From: Novosphingobium decolorationis
GTDB taxonomy: Bacteria > Pseudomonadota > Alphaproteobacteria > Sphingomonadales > Sphingomonadaceae
NCBI RefSeq assembly: GCF_018417475.1
Contig: NZ_CP054856.1
Location: 3,999,001-4,063,000, forward strand
Length of the DNA: 64,000 nt
Reading direction: 5' to 3'
The notes beneath the pieces were generated by a model. The model ran no database searches and had not been told where the DNA came from. It saw nothing but the letters and a program-made list of their open reading frames with translations. Positions 1 to 7,576 of the stretch are shown piece by piece; the stretch's first letter is position 1, and each line of letters starts with the position of its first letter. The position numbers and the translations under genes are program-made.

Positions 1-645
1 AAAGATGCCGCGGTTCTCGGCCATGTGCGAGAGGGCGAGGCGCTCGTTGTCGGCGAGGAAGTGGACGGTGTGATCACCTGCGACCGTGCCGCCACGCAGC
101 GCGGCAAAGCCGATGTGGCCTTCCTCGCGCGTGCCGGTGATGCCGTCGCGGCCCCGGTCGGACACGTCGCCGAGCGTGACGTCGCGGCCCTTGGCGGCGG
201 CCTCACCCAGAAGGAGCGCGGTGCCCGAGGGGGCATCGACCTTCATCCGATGGTGGGTTTCGACGATCTCGATGTCCCAGTCGTTGCCGAGCCGCGCGGC
301 GGCCTCGCGCACGAGGTGGGCAAGGAGCGTGACGCCGAGCGAGGTATTGCCGGTCTGGAGCACCGCGATCTCAGCGGCGGCCTCGTCGATCAGCCAGTGG
401 TGGCGCTCGGCAAGGCCCGTCGTGCCGATCACCATCGGGACCTTGGCCGCGACGGCCGCGTCGAGGTTGGCTTCCAGCGCATCGGGGCTGGAGAAGTCGA
501 TCAGCACGTCGGCCTTGGCGGCAAGGCCTGCGACGTCGCCATCGCGGTCCACGCCGCCCGCAAGGTCGAGCCCCGCGTCCGCGATCGCCTGCGCAATGGC
601 CTGCCCCATGCGTCCGTTACTGCCGATAATTCCGATTCGTACCAC
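1..645 (-). CDS. dapB: 4-hydroxy-tetrahydrodipicolinate reductase, C-terminus cut by window edge
   Basis: The minus strand reads from a GTG at 645 into an NAD(P)-binding start, VRIGIIGSNGRMGQ, followed by the DapB signatures VIGTTGL and ETHHRMKVDAPSGTAL. The enzyme reduces 4-hydroxy-tetrahydrodipicolinate in the cytosolic lysine and meso-diaminopimelate pathway. The window holds 215 codons and the left edge removes roughly the last 30. GTG is chosen because the Rossmann glycine motif starts eight residues later, as in the family. The start lies only 27 bp from the divergent sirtuin start, so the two genes must share a very compact promoter region. The lysC gene elsewhere in this window feeds the same pathway. 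Confidence 0.93.
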   Translation of the reverse strand, partial: MVRIGIIGSNGRMGQAIAQAIADAGLDLAGGVDRDGDVAGLAAKADVLIDFSSPDALEANLDAAVAAKVPMVIGTTGLAERHHWLIDEAAAEIAVLQTGNTSLGVTLLAHLVREAAARLGNDWDIEIVETHHRMKVDAPSGTALLLGEAAAKGRDVTLGDVSDRGRDGITGTREEGHIGFAALRGGTVAGDHTVHFLADNERLALSHMAENRGIF

Positions 646-672
646 TTGCCGTCTCCATTCAAGGCTGGTCTC

Positions 673-1407
673 ATGGGCGGAATGGAACAAGTTCGCAACA
701 TCGTCATCCTGACCGGCGCCGGCGTATCCGCCGAATCGGGCATCGGCACCTTCCGCGATGCAGGAGGGCTCTGGGAGAACCACCGCGTCGAGGACGTGGC
801 GACGCCCGAGGCCTTCGCGCGCGACCCGGATCTGGTCTTTCGCTTCTACGACATGCGCCGCGAACAGGTCTTGGAGGTGGAGCCCAACGCGGCGCACCAC
901 GCCCTGGCCCGCCTGCAGCGCGAGTGGCCCGCCCGAAGTGGAGGCGCGGTCATGCTGGTCACGCAGAACGTCGATGACCTCCATGACCGGGCATTGGGCG
1001 CATCGGACGGGGCCGAGGTGATCCACATGCATGGCGAGCATCTTTCGGCCTGGTGCACGGCCTGCGATGCGCGCACGCGCTGGACGGCAAGCTTGATCGA
1101 CAGCCCGCCGTGCCCGTCCTGCGGCGCGCCGGCCCTGCGGCCCGATATCGTGTGGTTCGGAGAGATGCCCTACCGCATGGACGAGATCTTCGCGGCGCTG
1201 GAAGAGGCGGACCTGTTCGTCTCGATCGGCACCTCGGGCGCGGTCTATCCGGCCGCGGGCTTCGTGCGCACGGCCGCCGACATGGGCGCGCATACGCTGG
1301 AGCTGAACCTCCAACCCTCGCAAGGGACCGACTGGTTCGATGAGGCGCGCCATGGTCCGGCCACGCAGACGGTCCCGGCCTGGGTGGAGGAGATGCTTCA
1401 GGGGTAG
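673..1407 (+). CDS. cobB: NAD-dependent protein deacylase, class III sirtuin (CobB/SIRT5-like)
   Basis: Sirtuins remove acyl groups from lysines using NAD+. Visible motifs, in order: GAGVSAESGIGTFR (NAD binding), TQNVDDLHDRA, HMHGE with the catalytic His, a zinc site made of CTAC and CPSC, RPDIVWFGE and SIGTSGAVYPAAG. The Tyr and Arg in FYDMRREQ match the YxxR pair that marks class III enzymes preferring succinyl or malonyl lysine (family knowledge), so desuccinylase activity is likely. The protein has 244 residues. The reading frame is open back to position 25, but that part is antisense to dapB, so I start at ATG 673; ATG 682 is a close alternative. Confidence 0.93.
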   Translation: MGGMEQVRNIVILTGAGVSAESGIGTFRDAGGLWENHRVEDVATPEAFARDPDLVFRFYDMRREQVLEVEPNAAHHALARLQREWPARSGGAVMLVTQNVDDLHDRALGASDGAEVIHMHGEHLSAWCTACDARTRWTASLIDSPPCPSCGAPALRPDIVWFGEMPYRMDEIFAALEEADLFVSIGTSGAVYPAAGFVRTAADMGAHTLELNLQPSQGTDWFDEARHGPATQTVPAWVEEMLQG

Positions 1408-1425
1408 GGGGGAAGACGGGACTTT

Positions 1426-1540
1426 CCGAGGGCCATCGCCCTCGGGCTCCCCAACCTTTCTAGCTCACGTTCCATGCGCACCCTTGGCTGCGTCAGGCGA
1501 GAGTGCTGATTTCGGGGGCAAGGGGAGATGACCCCTTGAA
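1426..1540 (+). repeat. Paired-hairpin intergenic repeat, copy A
   Basis: First of four copies of a roughly 115 bp element. It starts with the perfect stem-loop CCGAGGGC-CATC-GCCCTCGG and ends with CAAGGGGA-GATG-ACCCCTTG, where the innermost A-A pair is mismatched. It lies between the converging ends of cobB and the E1 enzyme gene, where it probably acts as a two-way terminator. The middle is the most divergent of the four copies, although GGGGGCAAGGGG and the GCTCCCC after the first hairpin match the others. Confidence 0.85.
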
Positions 1541-1553
1541 TACTCTTCCTGTT

Positions 1554-2321
1554 TTACGCCCCGCAGGCTGAGCAGGCGGGGTCCTTGGCAATGCGGATCG
1601 AGCGCATTCCTGGGTTCATCCCGTCGATCAGGGTCAGCGATCCGTATTTCGGATCGCCAAAGGCCGCGTGACCATCCACCAGAACGCGGATCGCGTGCAT
1701 CGCCGCGAAGGTCCCGACCATGCCCACCATGGCGCCCAGCACGCCGTCGGCGGCGCAGGTGTCGCAGTCCTGTGCGTCGAAGGCATCGCCCACGAAGCAG
1801 CGGTAGCAGGGCTGGTCTTCGCGGTGTCCGGCGAAGTTTGCGACCTGCCCCTGGAAGCGTCCGATCGCCGCGCTTGTCAGTGGTATGGCACGCGCAACAC
1901 AGGCATCTGACACCGCGAGGCGAGTCGCGAAATTGTCACACCCGTCCAATACCAGATCCGCGTCGGGAAGAATCCGGTCGGCGTTGTCTCCCCCCAGCCG
2001 TTCGACCACGGCCGTCACTTCCAGACCAAGATCAAACCGCCGCACCCATTCGGCCGCCGCTTCCGCCTTGGGCGTGCCGACATCCGACGGCGTGAAAATC
2101 GTCTGACGCTGGAGGTTGCTGACGTCCACGACGTCATCGTCGACCAGCGTGAGGCGTCCTATACCGGCTGCGGCCAGGTACTGCAGGGCTGGACTGCCAA
2201 TGCCACCGCAGCCGATCAGGACCACATGCGAATTGGCGAGCGCCGCCTGGCCCGCTCCGCCGATCTCGGGCAGCACGATATGGCGCGCAAAACGCGCGAG
2301 GCGTTCAGGGGCCAGGCTCAT
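1554..2321 (-). CDS. moeB: MoeB/ThiF/HesA-family adenylyltransferase (E1-like)
   Basis: E1-like enzymes adenylate the C-terminal glycine of a ubiquitin-fold sulfur carrier such as MoaD or ThiS, for molybdopterin or thiamine synthesis. The sequence has the family opening RFARHIVLPEIGGAGQ, the ATP-binding VLIGCGGIGSPALQYLAAAG, VDDDVVDVSNLQRQ and DGCDNFATR. Four zinc cysteines are suggested by CYRC in the middle and CSAC at the extreme C-terminus. At 255 residues it lacks the C-terminal rhodanese domain of longer MoeBR proteins. Its start overlaps the stop of the upstream DUF983 gene by ATGA, so the two are co-transcribed. Sequence alone does not separate MoeB from ThiF. Confidence 0.85.
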   Translation of the reverse strand: MSLAPERLARFARHIVLPEIGGAGQAALANSHVVLIGCGGIGSPALQYLAAAGIGRLTLVDDDVVDVSNLQRQTIFTPSDVGTPKAEAAAEWVRRFDLGLEVTAVVERLGGDNADRILPDADLVLDGCDNFATRLAVSDACVARAIPLTSAAIGRFQGQVANFAGHREDQPCYRCFVGDAFDAQDCDTCAADGVLGAMVGMVGTFAAMHAIRVLVDGHAAFGDPKYGSLTLIDGMNPGMRSIRIAKDPACSACGA

Positions 2322-2740
2322 GGCGCATCGCCCTCGCTGGCAAGGGGGCTCTCGCGCACGAACCCGTGCAGGCCGAACCACCACTGCGCCGCGATCACCG
2401 CGCCTTTCACCGGCTGGAGCATGCCCAGCATCATCACTAGCGCGAGCGGGATGACGATGAGGAAGATCGCGAGCGGCTCCAGGGCAAAGTCCTTGGACAG
2501 CGCAATGACGATCGGGGCCATCAGGTGCCCGGTCACGATCATGGCGATGTAGGCGGGGAAGTCATCCGCGCGCTGGTGGGTGAGGTCCACCCCGCACGAG
2601 GCACAGCTCTCATTGGGTTTGAGCCACTTGCGAAAGAGGTGCGCCTCGCCGCAGCGGGGGCATCGCCCGCGCCCGGCGCGCAGGGCGGCCTCGGGGAAGG
2701 TGGCGGGAAGGGCGATCTCGTGAGCGGCGCGCATGGCCAT
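2318..2740 (-). CDS. DUF983 family membrane protein
   Basis: A 140-residue protein with an N-terminal zinc-ribbon-like part (CPRCGEAHLF, then CASCGVDL about 22 residues later) and two hydrophobic helices, about residues 64-84 and 88-110. This is the architecture of the DUF983 family, whose function is unknown. In many alphaproteobacteria such genes lie near cytochrome oxidase or MoeB/ThiF-like genes. Here it overlaps the downstream E1-like gene by four bases, so translation is probably coupled. Confidence 0.85.
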   Translation of the reverse strand: MAMRAAHEIALPATFPEAALRAGRGRCPRCGEAHLFRKWLKPNESCASCGVDLTHQRADDFPAYIAMIVTGHLMAPIVIALSKDFALEPLAIFLIVIPLALVMMLGMLQPVKGAVIAAQWWFGLHGFVRESPLASEGDAP

Positions 2741-2797
2741 GCCCTAGAGCAGGCGGGGGGGCTCTATCAAGCGCGGATGCGGACGGGGCAGGGGCGC

Positions 2798-3649
2798 TCA
2801 GGAACGAGCGATGCGCACCCGGTTGCGCCCGGCTTCCTTGGCCTCGTAGAGCGCGGCGTCCGCGCGGCGGCTCGCCTCGTCCAGTTCGGTGAGGGAGCGC
2901 AAGGGGGCAAGGCCGCAGGACAGGGTGACCGGCCAGGCCTCGTCGAGGAGACCGGTGTCGAGCGCAATCGAGGCGCGCAGGCGCTCCATCACGAGGCGCG
3001 CCTCGTCGACCAGCGTGTCGGGAAAGAGCAGCGCGAATTCCTCCCCGCCCCAACGGCAGCACACATCGCTGCGGCGCAAGTCCGCTTCCAGGGCCTGGGC
3101 GAGCTTGCGCAGCAGTGTGTCACCCGCCTCGTGGCCGAATCGGTCGTTGACCAGCTTGAAATGATCAAGATCGATCAGGGCGAGAACGGCGTTTCCGGGA
3201 CGGGAGAGGGCGCATTCGGCCGCCTTCCTGAATCCCCGGCGATTGAGCAGTCCGGTCAGGGGATCGTGCTCGCTCAGCGTTTCCAGCCTGGCGATGCGCG
3301 TGGAGGATTCGTGCGCGGCGACGATGACCCCGTCGAGCAGGCGGCCCACCAGGTCATCGCTGCCGGTGGGGATTGCGCCCGGGTGTTCGCCTGCCTGGAT
3401 CGCGCGCAGCAGATTGGTGGCCTTGCGGATGGGGGAGAGCAGGCCGTGGATGGCGAGCACGCCGAAGATCGTCCCGGCCAGCGTCGCGCCGAGTACGACG
3501 ATGAGCGTGGGGACCGACCAGCCTCCCGAAAAGGCCTGAAAGGCGAGCGTCGCCAGAAGCGGTACGTGCACCGCGAAGAAGCAGATGAAAAGAATGCGCC
3601 ATTCGTAATGACGGCGAAACAGGAAAGTCGTTGCGTTGTAAAAGCGCAT
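2798..3649 (-). CDS. Membrane-anchored diguanylate cyclase (GGDEF)
   Basis: The protein makes the second messenger cyclic di-GMP from two GTP. Two hydrophobic helices lie at about residues 18-38 and 46-70, followed by a short HAMP-like linker and a GGDEF domain from about residue 122. The active site is GGEEF at residues 201-205. An inhibitory I-site, RRSD at 192-195, has the same spacing to the active site as in PleD, so product feedback is expected. HDPLTGLLNRRGF is the usual domain start. There is no recognisable sensory domain, so the input may be membrane-related. The gene stands alone, upstream of the 3' end of dnaA on the same strand. Confidence 0.93.
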   Translation of the reverse strand: MRFYNATTFLFRRHYEWRILFICFFAVHVPLLATLAFQAFSGGWSVPTLIVVLGATLAGTIFGVLAIHGLLSPIRKATNLLRAIQAGEHPGAIPTGSDDLVGRLLDGVIVAAHESSTRIARLETLSEHDPLTGLLNRRGFRKAAECALSRPGNAVLALIDLDHFKLVNDRFGHEAGDTLLRKLAQALEADLRRSDVCCRWGGEEFALLFPDTLVDEARLVMERLRASIALDTGLLDEAWPVTLSCGLAPLRSLTELDEASRRADAALYEAKEAGRNRVRIARS

Positions 3650-3780
3650 GGTGGGGGCTCCTGCGGCTTTTTGTGTCTGTGTATTGGGTCGCTTCTCTCG
3701 CTTTACCTCAAATATTCACGGCAAGGGTGTACGTGGGTTAACGTTGTTTTGCACGATCATGGTGTTTTGCAGACATGCAA

Positions 3781-3810
3781 AAGGGGCGCCCGGTTGCCCG
3801 AGCGCCCCTT
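3781..3810 (-). terminator. Rho-independent terminator of dnaA
   Basis: The minus strand reads AAGGGGCGC, a 12-base loop, GCGCCCCTT and then further T residues, about 38 bases past the dnaA stop. The 9 bp GC-rich stem followed by a T tract is a standard intrinsic terminator. Confidence 0.8.
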
Positions 3811-3847
3811 GGTGCAATCTGTCGTGTTGCGGCCCTGGCCGCGCAGA

Positions 3848-5350
3848 TCAGCTTTCGAGCTGGCGCAGCAGGCTGCGCACGTCGCCATCCATGTCGGCAT
3901 CGCGGGTGCGCAGTTCCTCGATGAGGCGCACCGCGTGGATCACCGTCGAGTGGTCGCGGCCACCGAACTTGCGGCCGATCTCGGGGTACGAGCGCGGGGT
4001 GAGCACCTTGGCGAGGTACATCGCGACCTGGCGTGGGCGCACCACGGCGCGGGCGCGGCGCTTCGAGCTCATCTCGGTGCGGTCGATGCGGTAGAACTGG
4101 CAGACCGTGCGCTGGATCTCGTCGATCGTGATGCGGCGGCGGTTGGCCGAAAGAATGTCGGTGAGCTGTTCCTCGGCCAGCTGCAGCGACACCTGCTGGC
4201 CGGTGAGCTGGGCGTAGGCGATCAGCTTGTTGAGGCCGCCGACCAGTTCACGCACGTTCCGGTTGATCGTGCGCGCCAGGAATTCGACGACGTCGGTGGG
4301 CACGTCGATCGAGGCGAAGCGCTGCAGGCGGTTCTCCAGGATCGCGCGGCGCAGTTCGATGTCGGCGGGCTGGATGTCCGCGACGAGGCCCATCGAGAGG
4401 CGCGAGAGAAGGCGCGGCTCGACCCCGTCGAGCGCCTGGGGCGCACGGTCGGCGGCGAAGACCAGTCGCTTGCCCTCGGCGAGGAGCGCATCGATCGTGT
4501 AGAGCAGCTCTTCCTGGGCCGAGGCCTTGCCGATGATGAACTGGATGTCGTCGACCAGAAGGAGGTCGAAGCCGCGCAGGCGCGCCTTGAACTCGATCAT
4601 CTGGTTCTGGCGCAGCGCCTGGACGAACTCGACCATGAAGCGTTCGGCCGAGCAGTAGAAGATCCGGGCGTGCGGGTGATTCGTGAGGTAGGCGTGGCCG
4701 ATCGCGTGCAGCAGGTGCGTCTTGCCCTGGCCCGTCGAGGCCTTGAGGTAGAGCGGGGAGAACTGCGGCGTTTCGGTTGCGGCCATGCGCTGCGCGGCGT
4801 TGCAGGCAAGGACGTTGCTCTCGCCGGTCACGAACGAGGAGAAGGTCTGCGAGGCGTCGATGCCGGCCGGGCCCTGGCCCAGCGCGGTGAAGGCTTCGCC
4901 CGAGAGCGCGGCGGAAAGGGGATCGCCTGCGCTATGGGCCGAATCGTTCGCGGGCGCGCGGCTGGGGCGGCCGCTGCTGCCAAGACGCAGCTCGGGGAGC
5001 TGGCGACGGCCGGGCTGAACCAGGATGCGCACGTGGCGCACGTCGGGGCGCGCGATCTTCCAGGCCAGCGAGAGACGGTCGGCAAAGCGATCGTTCACCC
5101 AGTTGGCCGAAAATTCGGTGGGGAGATAGAGATCGAGCGTGCCGGTTTCCTTGCAGTAGTTGCCCGGCTGAATCGGCTTGATCCACTGGCTGTGCGCCTG
5201 ATGGCCAAGGTCCTTGCGCAGGCCCTGGCTGATGTCAGCCCAGTCTGCTGCGAGGTTCACCGCTTCACGCTCCTCTTCCGTCGTCACTTTGACTGCCTTG
5301 ACCTTCTTGCTTGCGCTGCCTGCGCCCTGACCCGTTGACGATACTGACAC
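3848..5350 (-). CDS. dnaA: Chromosomal replication initiator protein DnaA
   Basis: DnaA binds origin boxes and opens the origin in an ATP-dependent way. Regions in order: N-terminal domain I (W-rich, SQWIKPIQP), a variable linker, and the AAA+ domain with a Walker A that reads STGQGKTHLLHA instead of the usual GGVGLGKT (about residue 205) and Walker B LLLVDDIQF (about 263). The C-terminal DNA-binding domain carries the signature GGRDHSTVIHA (about 463). I start at GTG 5350 because GGGGAG sits nine bases upstream, at 5360-5365; the open frame continues to an ATG at 5422 without a better site. This gives 500 residues. No DnaA boxes are evident close by, so the origin is probably elsewhere. Confidence 0.95.
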   Translation of the reverse strand: MSVSSTGQGAGSASKKVKAVKVTTEEEREAVNLAADWADISQGLRKDLGHQAHSQWIKPIQPGNYCKETGTLDLYLPTEFSANWVNDRFADRLSLAWKIARPDVRHVRILVQPGRRQLPELRLGSSGRPSRAPANDSAHSAGDPLSAALSGEAFTALGQGPAGIDASQTFSSFVTGESNVLACNAAQRMAATETPQFSPLYLKASTGQGKTHLLHAIGHAYLTNHPHARIFYCSAERFMVEFVQALRQNQMIEFKARLRGFDLLLVDDIQFIIGKASAQEELLYTIDALLAEGKRLVFAADRAPQALDGVEPRLLSRLSMGLVADIQPADIELRRAILENRLQRFASIDVPTDVVEFLARTINRNVRELVGGLNKLIAYAQLTGQQVSLQLAEEQLTDILSANRRRITIDEIQRTVCQFYRIDRTEMSSKRRARAVVRPRQVAMYLAKVLTPRSYPEIGRKFGGRDHSTVIHAVRLIEELRTRDADMDGDVRSLLRQLES

Positions 5351-5464
5351 CTTACCGAACTCCCCTGGTTCGCTGCCAAAACCAACGTGGCACACCTGAA
5401 AAACCGAATGCGAATGCGGCAAATGCGACGAAAGCGGACCTCGCTGGGGACAAAACCTCCCCGC

Positions 5465-5486
5465 GCTGCAAAAGCTCTTTTGCAGC
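5465..5486. promoter_or_regulatory. 22-base palindrome upstream of dnaA
   Basis: GCTGCAAAAG, two bases (CT), then CTTTTGCAGC: ten perfect base pairs around a two-base centre, about 115 bases upstream of the dnaA start. A two-base loop makes an RNA hairpin unlikely, and a dimeric regulator site fits better. The factor is not identified. Confidence 0.5.
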
Positions 5487-5746
5487 CGCTCGATCCACTC
5501 TATCGCGATTTGCCCGGCCAGTTCCGCAACGGCCGGAAGTCCTTTTAGGGAGGGCTTTGGCCCACAGGCAAGACGGCCATCCCAAAATAAAAAAATTTAA
5601 GGCAGTTGACTCACGTAAGTCTGCGGGAAACGCCGTAACAAAAGTGTTTTGTGGCGGAATTCCAAGGGTTTGCGGATTTCGCTGCGGCGAATCGCGGTGT
5701 TTCCTAGGCTTTCGTCAAACGAGTTGGAAACACCTGCCCGGAACGC

Positions 5747-5779
5747 AACAAGGCCGGGGATCGCCTCCCCGGCCTTGTT
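5747..5779 (-). terminator. Terminator hairpin downstream of rpsT
   Basis: A perfect 14 bp stem (AACAAGGCCGGGGA and its complement) around a five-base loop, about 60 bases past the rpsT stop. On the minus strand it is followed by GCGTTC, not a T run, so it terminates weakly or also protects the 3' end. Its position separates rpsT from the dnaA promoter. Confidence 0.65.
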
Positions 5780-5839
5780 CCACTTTCGTACTGATTTTGG
5801 CCCGGATCGGAGGTCCGTTCCGGGCGAATCAGGAAAGGA

Positions 5840-6100
5840 TCAGAGCGCCGAAACGCGCTTCGTCAGACGCGACATCTTGCGCGCTGCGGTGTTCTTGTGG
5901 AGCACGCCACGGGCAACGCCACGGGCGAGCTCGGGCTGGGCTTCCTTGAGCGCGGCCGAAGCTGCGGTCTTGTCACCACCGGCGATGGCGCTCTCGACCT
6001 TCTTCACGAAGGTGCGGATGCGGCTCATGCGGTTGGTGTTGATCAGTGCACGACGCTCATTGCGACGGATGCGCTTACGGGCTTGCGGCGTATTGGCCAT
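5840..6100 (-). CDS. rpsT: 30S ribosomal protein S20
   Basis: S20 binds 16S rRNA in the body of the small subunit. The 86-residue, strongly basic sequence starts [17 protein letters not shown] and carries the family pattern [20 protein letters not shown]-like GGDK and [11 protein letters not shown]. The open frame extends upstream to 6214, but the family start is the ATG at 6100, preceded by AGAGGA at a good distance. It sits between mutM and dnaA on the same strand. Confidence 0.97.
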   Translation of the reverse strand: MANTPQARKRIRRNERRALINTNRMSRIRTFVKKVESAIAGGDKTAASAALKEAQPELARGVARGVLHKNTAARKMSRLTKRVSAL

Positions 6101-6158
6101 TAACGTTCCTCTGTCTGGCCGCCTCGCGGCCCCTTGCCTGGTCGAATCTCGAAAATTT

Positions 6159-6174
6159 GGCGAACGGATTCGCC
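6159..6174 (-). terminator. Short inverted repeat between mutM and rpsT
   Basis: GGCGAA-CGGA-TTCGCC, six perfect base pairs with a four-base loop, about 65 bases beyond the mutM stop and before the rpsT start. It has no T run, so it could be a weak terminator or an operator in the rpsT promoter. Confidence 0.35.
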
Positions 6175-6238
6175 GGAAAGCGCGCCCCATAGCGGTGAGG
6201 CCCGATTTCGTCAAGATGCAGCGCGTGTCGGGAATGGC

Positions 6239-7051
6239 TCATTTCTGGCATTTCCGGCACCAGAAGGTGCTGCGCCCGCCCTGCACGAAGCGCAGGACCG
6301 GCGCGCCACATAGGCAAGCTTCGCCCTCGCGTCCATAGACCTGCCAGGAAGTCGCGAAATAGCCCAGTTCTCCGGTGGGCTGGGCGTAGTCGCGGATGGT
6401 CGAGCCGCCCGCCGCGATCGATTCGGTGAGTACGTCGCGAATCGCGGGGACGAGTCGTTTGAGCGCGGGGAGGGTGACTTTGCCCGCCGCCTTGTCGGGT
6501 CGGATGCCCGAACGGAAGAGCGCTTCGCACACGTAGATGTTGCCCAGCCCCGCGACGATTCCCTGGTCGAGGAGGAGCAGCTTCACAGGAGCGATTCGCT
6601 CCTTGAAGGCGGTCTTGAGGTGGGCGGGCGTGAGGTCCGGGCCAAGCGGCTCGGGGCCCATCTTCGCAAACGGCCCCCAACTTTCAAGGCTCGCGCTGGG
6701 AACGAGATCGACCGAACCGAAGCGGCGCGCGTCATTGAGGGCGAGCGTATGGCCGGCACCTGTGGTGAGGACGAGATGGTCGTGCTTCTCGGGGCGTTCG
6801 GGCTCGATCCGCCAGCGGCCCGACATGCCCAGGTGAAAGACCATGGTGACCTCGCGGTCGGTATGGACAAGGCCGTATTTGGCGCGCCGTCCCATGCCGG
6901 TCACGCGCGCGCCCGTCAGCGTCTGGACGAGATCGGGCGGGAAGGGGCGGCGCAGGTCGGGGCGGTTCACGGCAACGCGGGCAATCCGCTCGCCATCTAG
7001 AAAGCGGGCAAGGCCGCGCACAGTCGTTTCGACTTCGGGAAGTTCGGGCAT
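6239..7051 (-). CDS. mutM: Formamidopyrimidine-DNA glycosylase (Fpg/MutM)
   Basis: The enzyme excises oxidised purines such as 8-oxoguanine and nicks the abasic site. The N-terminus is the invariant PELPEVET with the catalytic Pro2 and Glu3. GRRAKYG supplies the conserved Lys, FHLGMSGR and NDARRFG are family blocks, and GLGNIYVCEALFRSGI is the H2TH region. A zinc finger closes the protein (CLCG, then CRKC near the end). It has 270 residues, which is normal length. The gene is followed by rpsT and dnaA, a conserved neighbourhood in this group. Confidence 0.96.
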   Translation of the reverse strand: MPELPEVETTVRGLARFLDGERIARVAVNRPDLRRPFPPDLVQTLTGARVTGMGRRAKYGLVHTDREVTMVFHLGMSGRWRIEPERPEKHDHLVLTTGAGHTLALNDARRFGSVDLVPSASLESWGPFAKMGPEPLGPDLTPAHLKTAFKERIAPVKLLLLDQGIVAGLGNIYVCEALFRSGIRPDKAAGKVTLPALKRLVPAIRDVLTESIAAGGSTIRDYAQPTGELGYFATSWQVYGREGEACLCGAPVLRFVQGGRSTFWCRKCQK

Positions 7052-7113
7052 GGTACTGCCTGTGTAGGTACGATTGGCGAGGGATGCGAGAGGTGTGCAG
7101 GTGACGGCCTCGG

Positions 7114-7129
7114 CTTACAAAATTGTAAG
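7114..7129. promoter_or_regulatory. Inverted repeat in the mutM / small secreted protein divergent region
   Basis: CTTACAA-AA-TTGTAAG, seven perfect base pairs around two bases, lying 62 bases upstream of mutM and 25 upstream of the plus-strand gene. The outer pattern TACA-N4-TGTA resembles operators of several small dimeric repressors. The regulator is not identified. Confidence 0.45.
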
Positions 7130-7154
7130 GGGCATCTCCTAGAGGCTCTTCCTC

Positions 7155-7496
7155 ATGCTTTTCGTTACCTTTCCGAGGCGCGCCTTTCTCGCGCTGGCCT
7201 GTCTTGCGGGCGGTTTCGTCTGTGGGCCAGCCCTGGCGCATCCAGGCGGCCTCGATCGCAGTGGCTGTCACCACAATCGCCGCACGGGCGACTACCATTG
7301 CCATCGGCCGTCCGCGCGGCAGCGGCCGACCGCACCGTCTGCTCCCTCCGTCCAGTCTGGGGCTGTGGATGGGGCAGGGACCTACTATCCCAACTGCGCG
7401 GCGGTGCGCGCCGCGGGACGGGCCCCCTTGCGGCGGGGCGAGGCGGGCTATCGGCACGGGCTCGACCGGGACGGTGACGGCGTTGCTTGCGAATAA
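7155..7496 (+). CDS. Small secreted protein with YHYH-type and Excalibur motifs
   Basis: 113 residues. An N-terminal signal peptide (RRAFLALACLAGGFVCGPALAH) is followed by a His/Cys cluster (GGLDRSGCHHNRRTGDYHCH) typical of YHYH/YHRH proteins, then a Pro/Ser linker and a C-terminal Excalibur-type motif. The last is YYPNCAAVRAAGRAPLRRGEAGY, here split into its parts YPNC and AVRAAG, ending DRDGDGVACE. Excalibur motifs resemble EF-hand loops and probably bind calcium. The protein is likely exported and linked to the cell envelope or nuclease-like functions. The real substrate is unknown. Confidence 0.8.
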   Translation: MLFVTFPRRAFLALACLAGGFVCGPALAHPGGLDRSGCHHNRRTGDYHCHRPSARQRPTAPSAPSVQSGAVDGAGTYYPNCAAVRAAGRAPLRRGEAGYRHGLDRDGDGVACE

Positions 7497-7576
7497 GGCG
7501 CCTGCGCATGGGACGCGTCCGAGAGGACGGCGCTTTGCCGTCGCCAGAGCAGTGCGGGCAGGGTAAGTCCCCCGCC

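Larger units (their letters stand above)
5351..5839. other. Long dnaA leader / rpsT-dnaA intergenic region
   Basis: About 490 bases without a protein gene. It holds the dnaA ribosome-binding site, a perfect 22-base palindrome (5465-5486), an AT-rich tract around 5581-5600, two GANTC methylation-type sites (GACTC 5608-5612 and GAATC 5689-5693), and the rpsT terminator hairpin (5747-5779). No match to the DnaA-box consensus TTATNCACA was seen. The dnaA promoter should lie between the terminator and 5351. Confidence 0.6.

Noticed and set aside
2525..5338. 937-codon open frame on the plus strand
   Set aside because: It runs antisense through the DUF983, GGDEF and dnaA genes. Those have clear family motifs; this frame has none and results from GC-rich codon bias.
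5351..5839. Chromosome origin next to dnaA
   Set aside because: There is an AT-rich tract, but no DnaA boxes matching TTATNCACA on either strand were found, and sphingomonad origins are not reliably next to dnaA. A GC-skew plot would be decisive.
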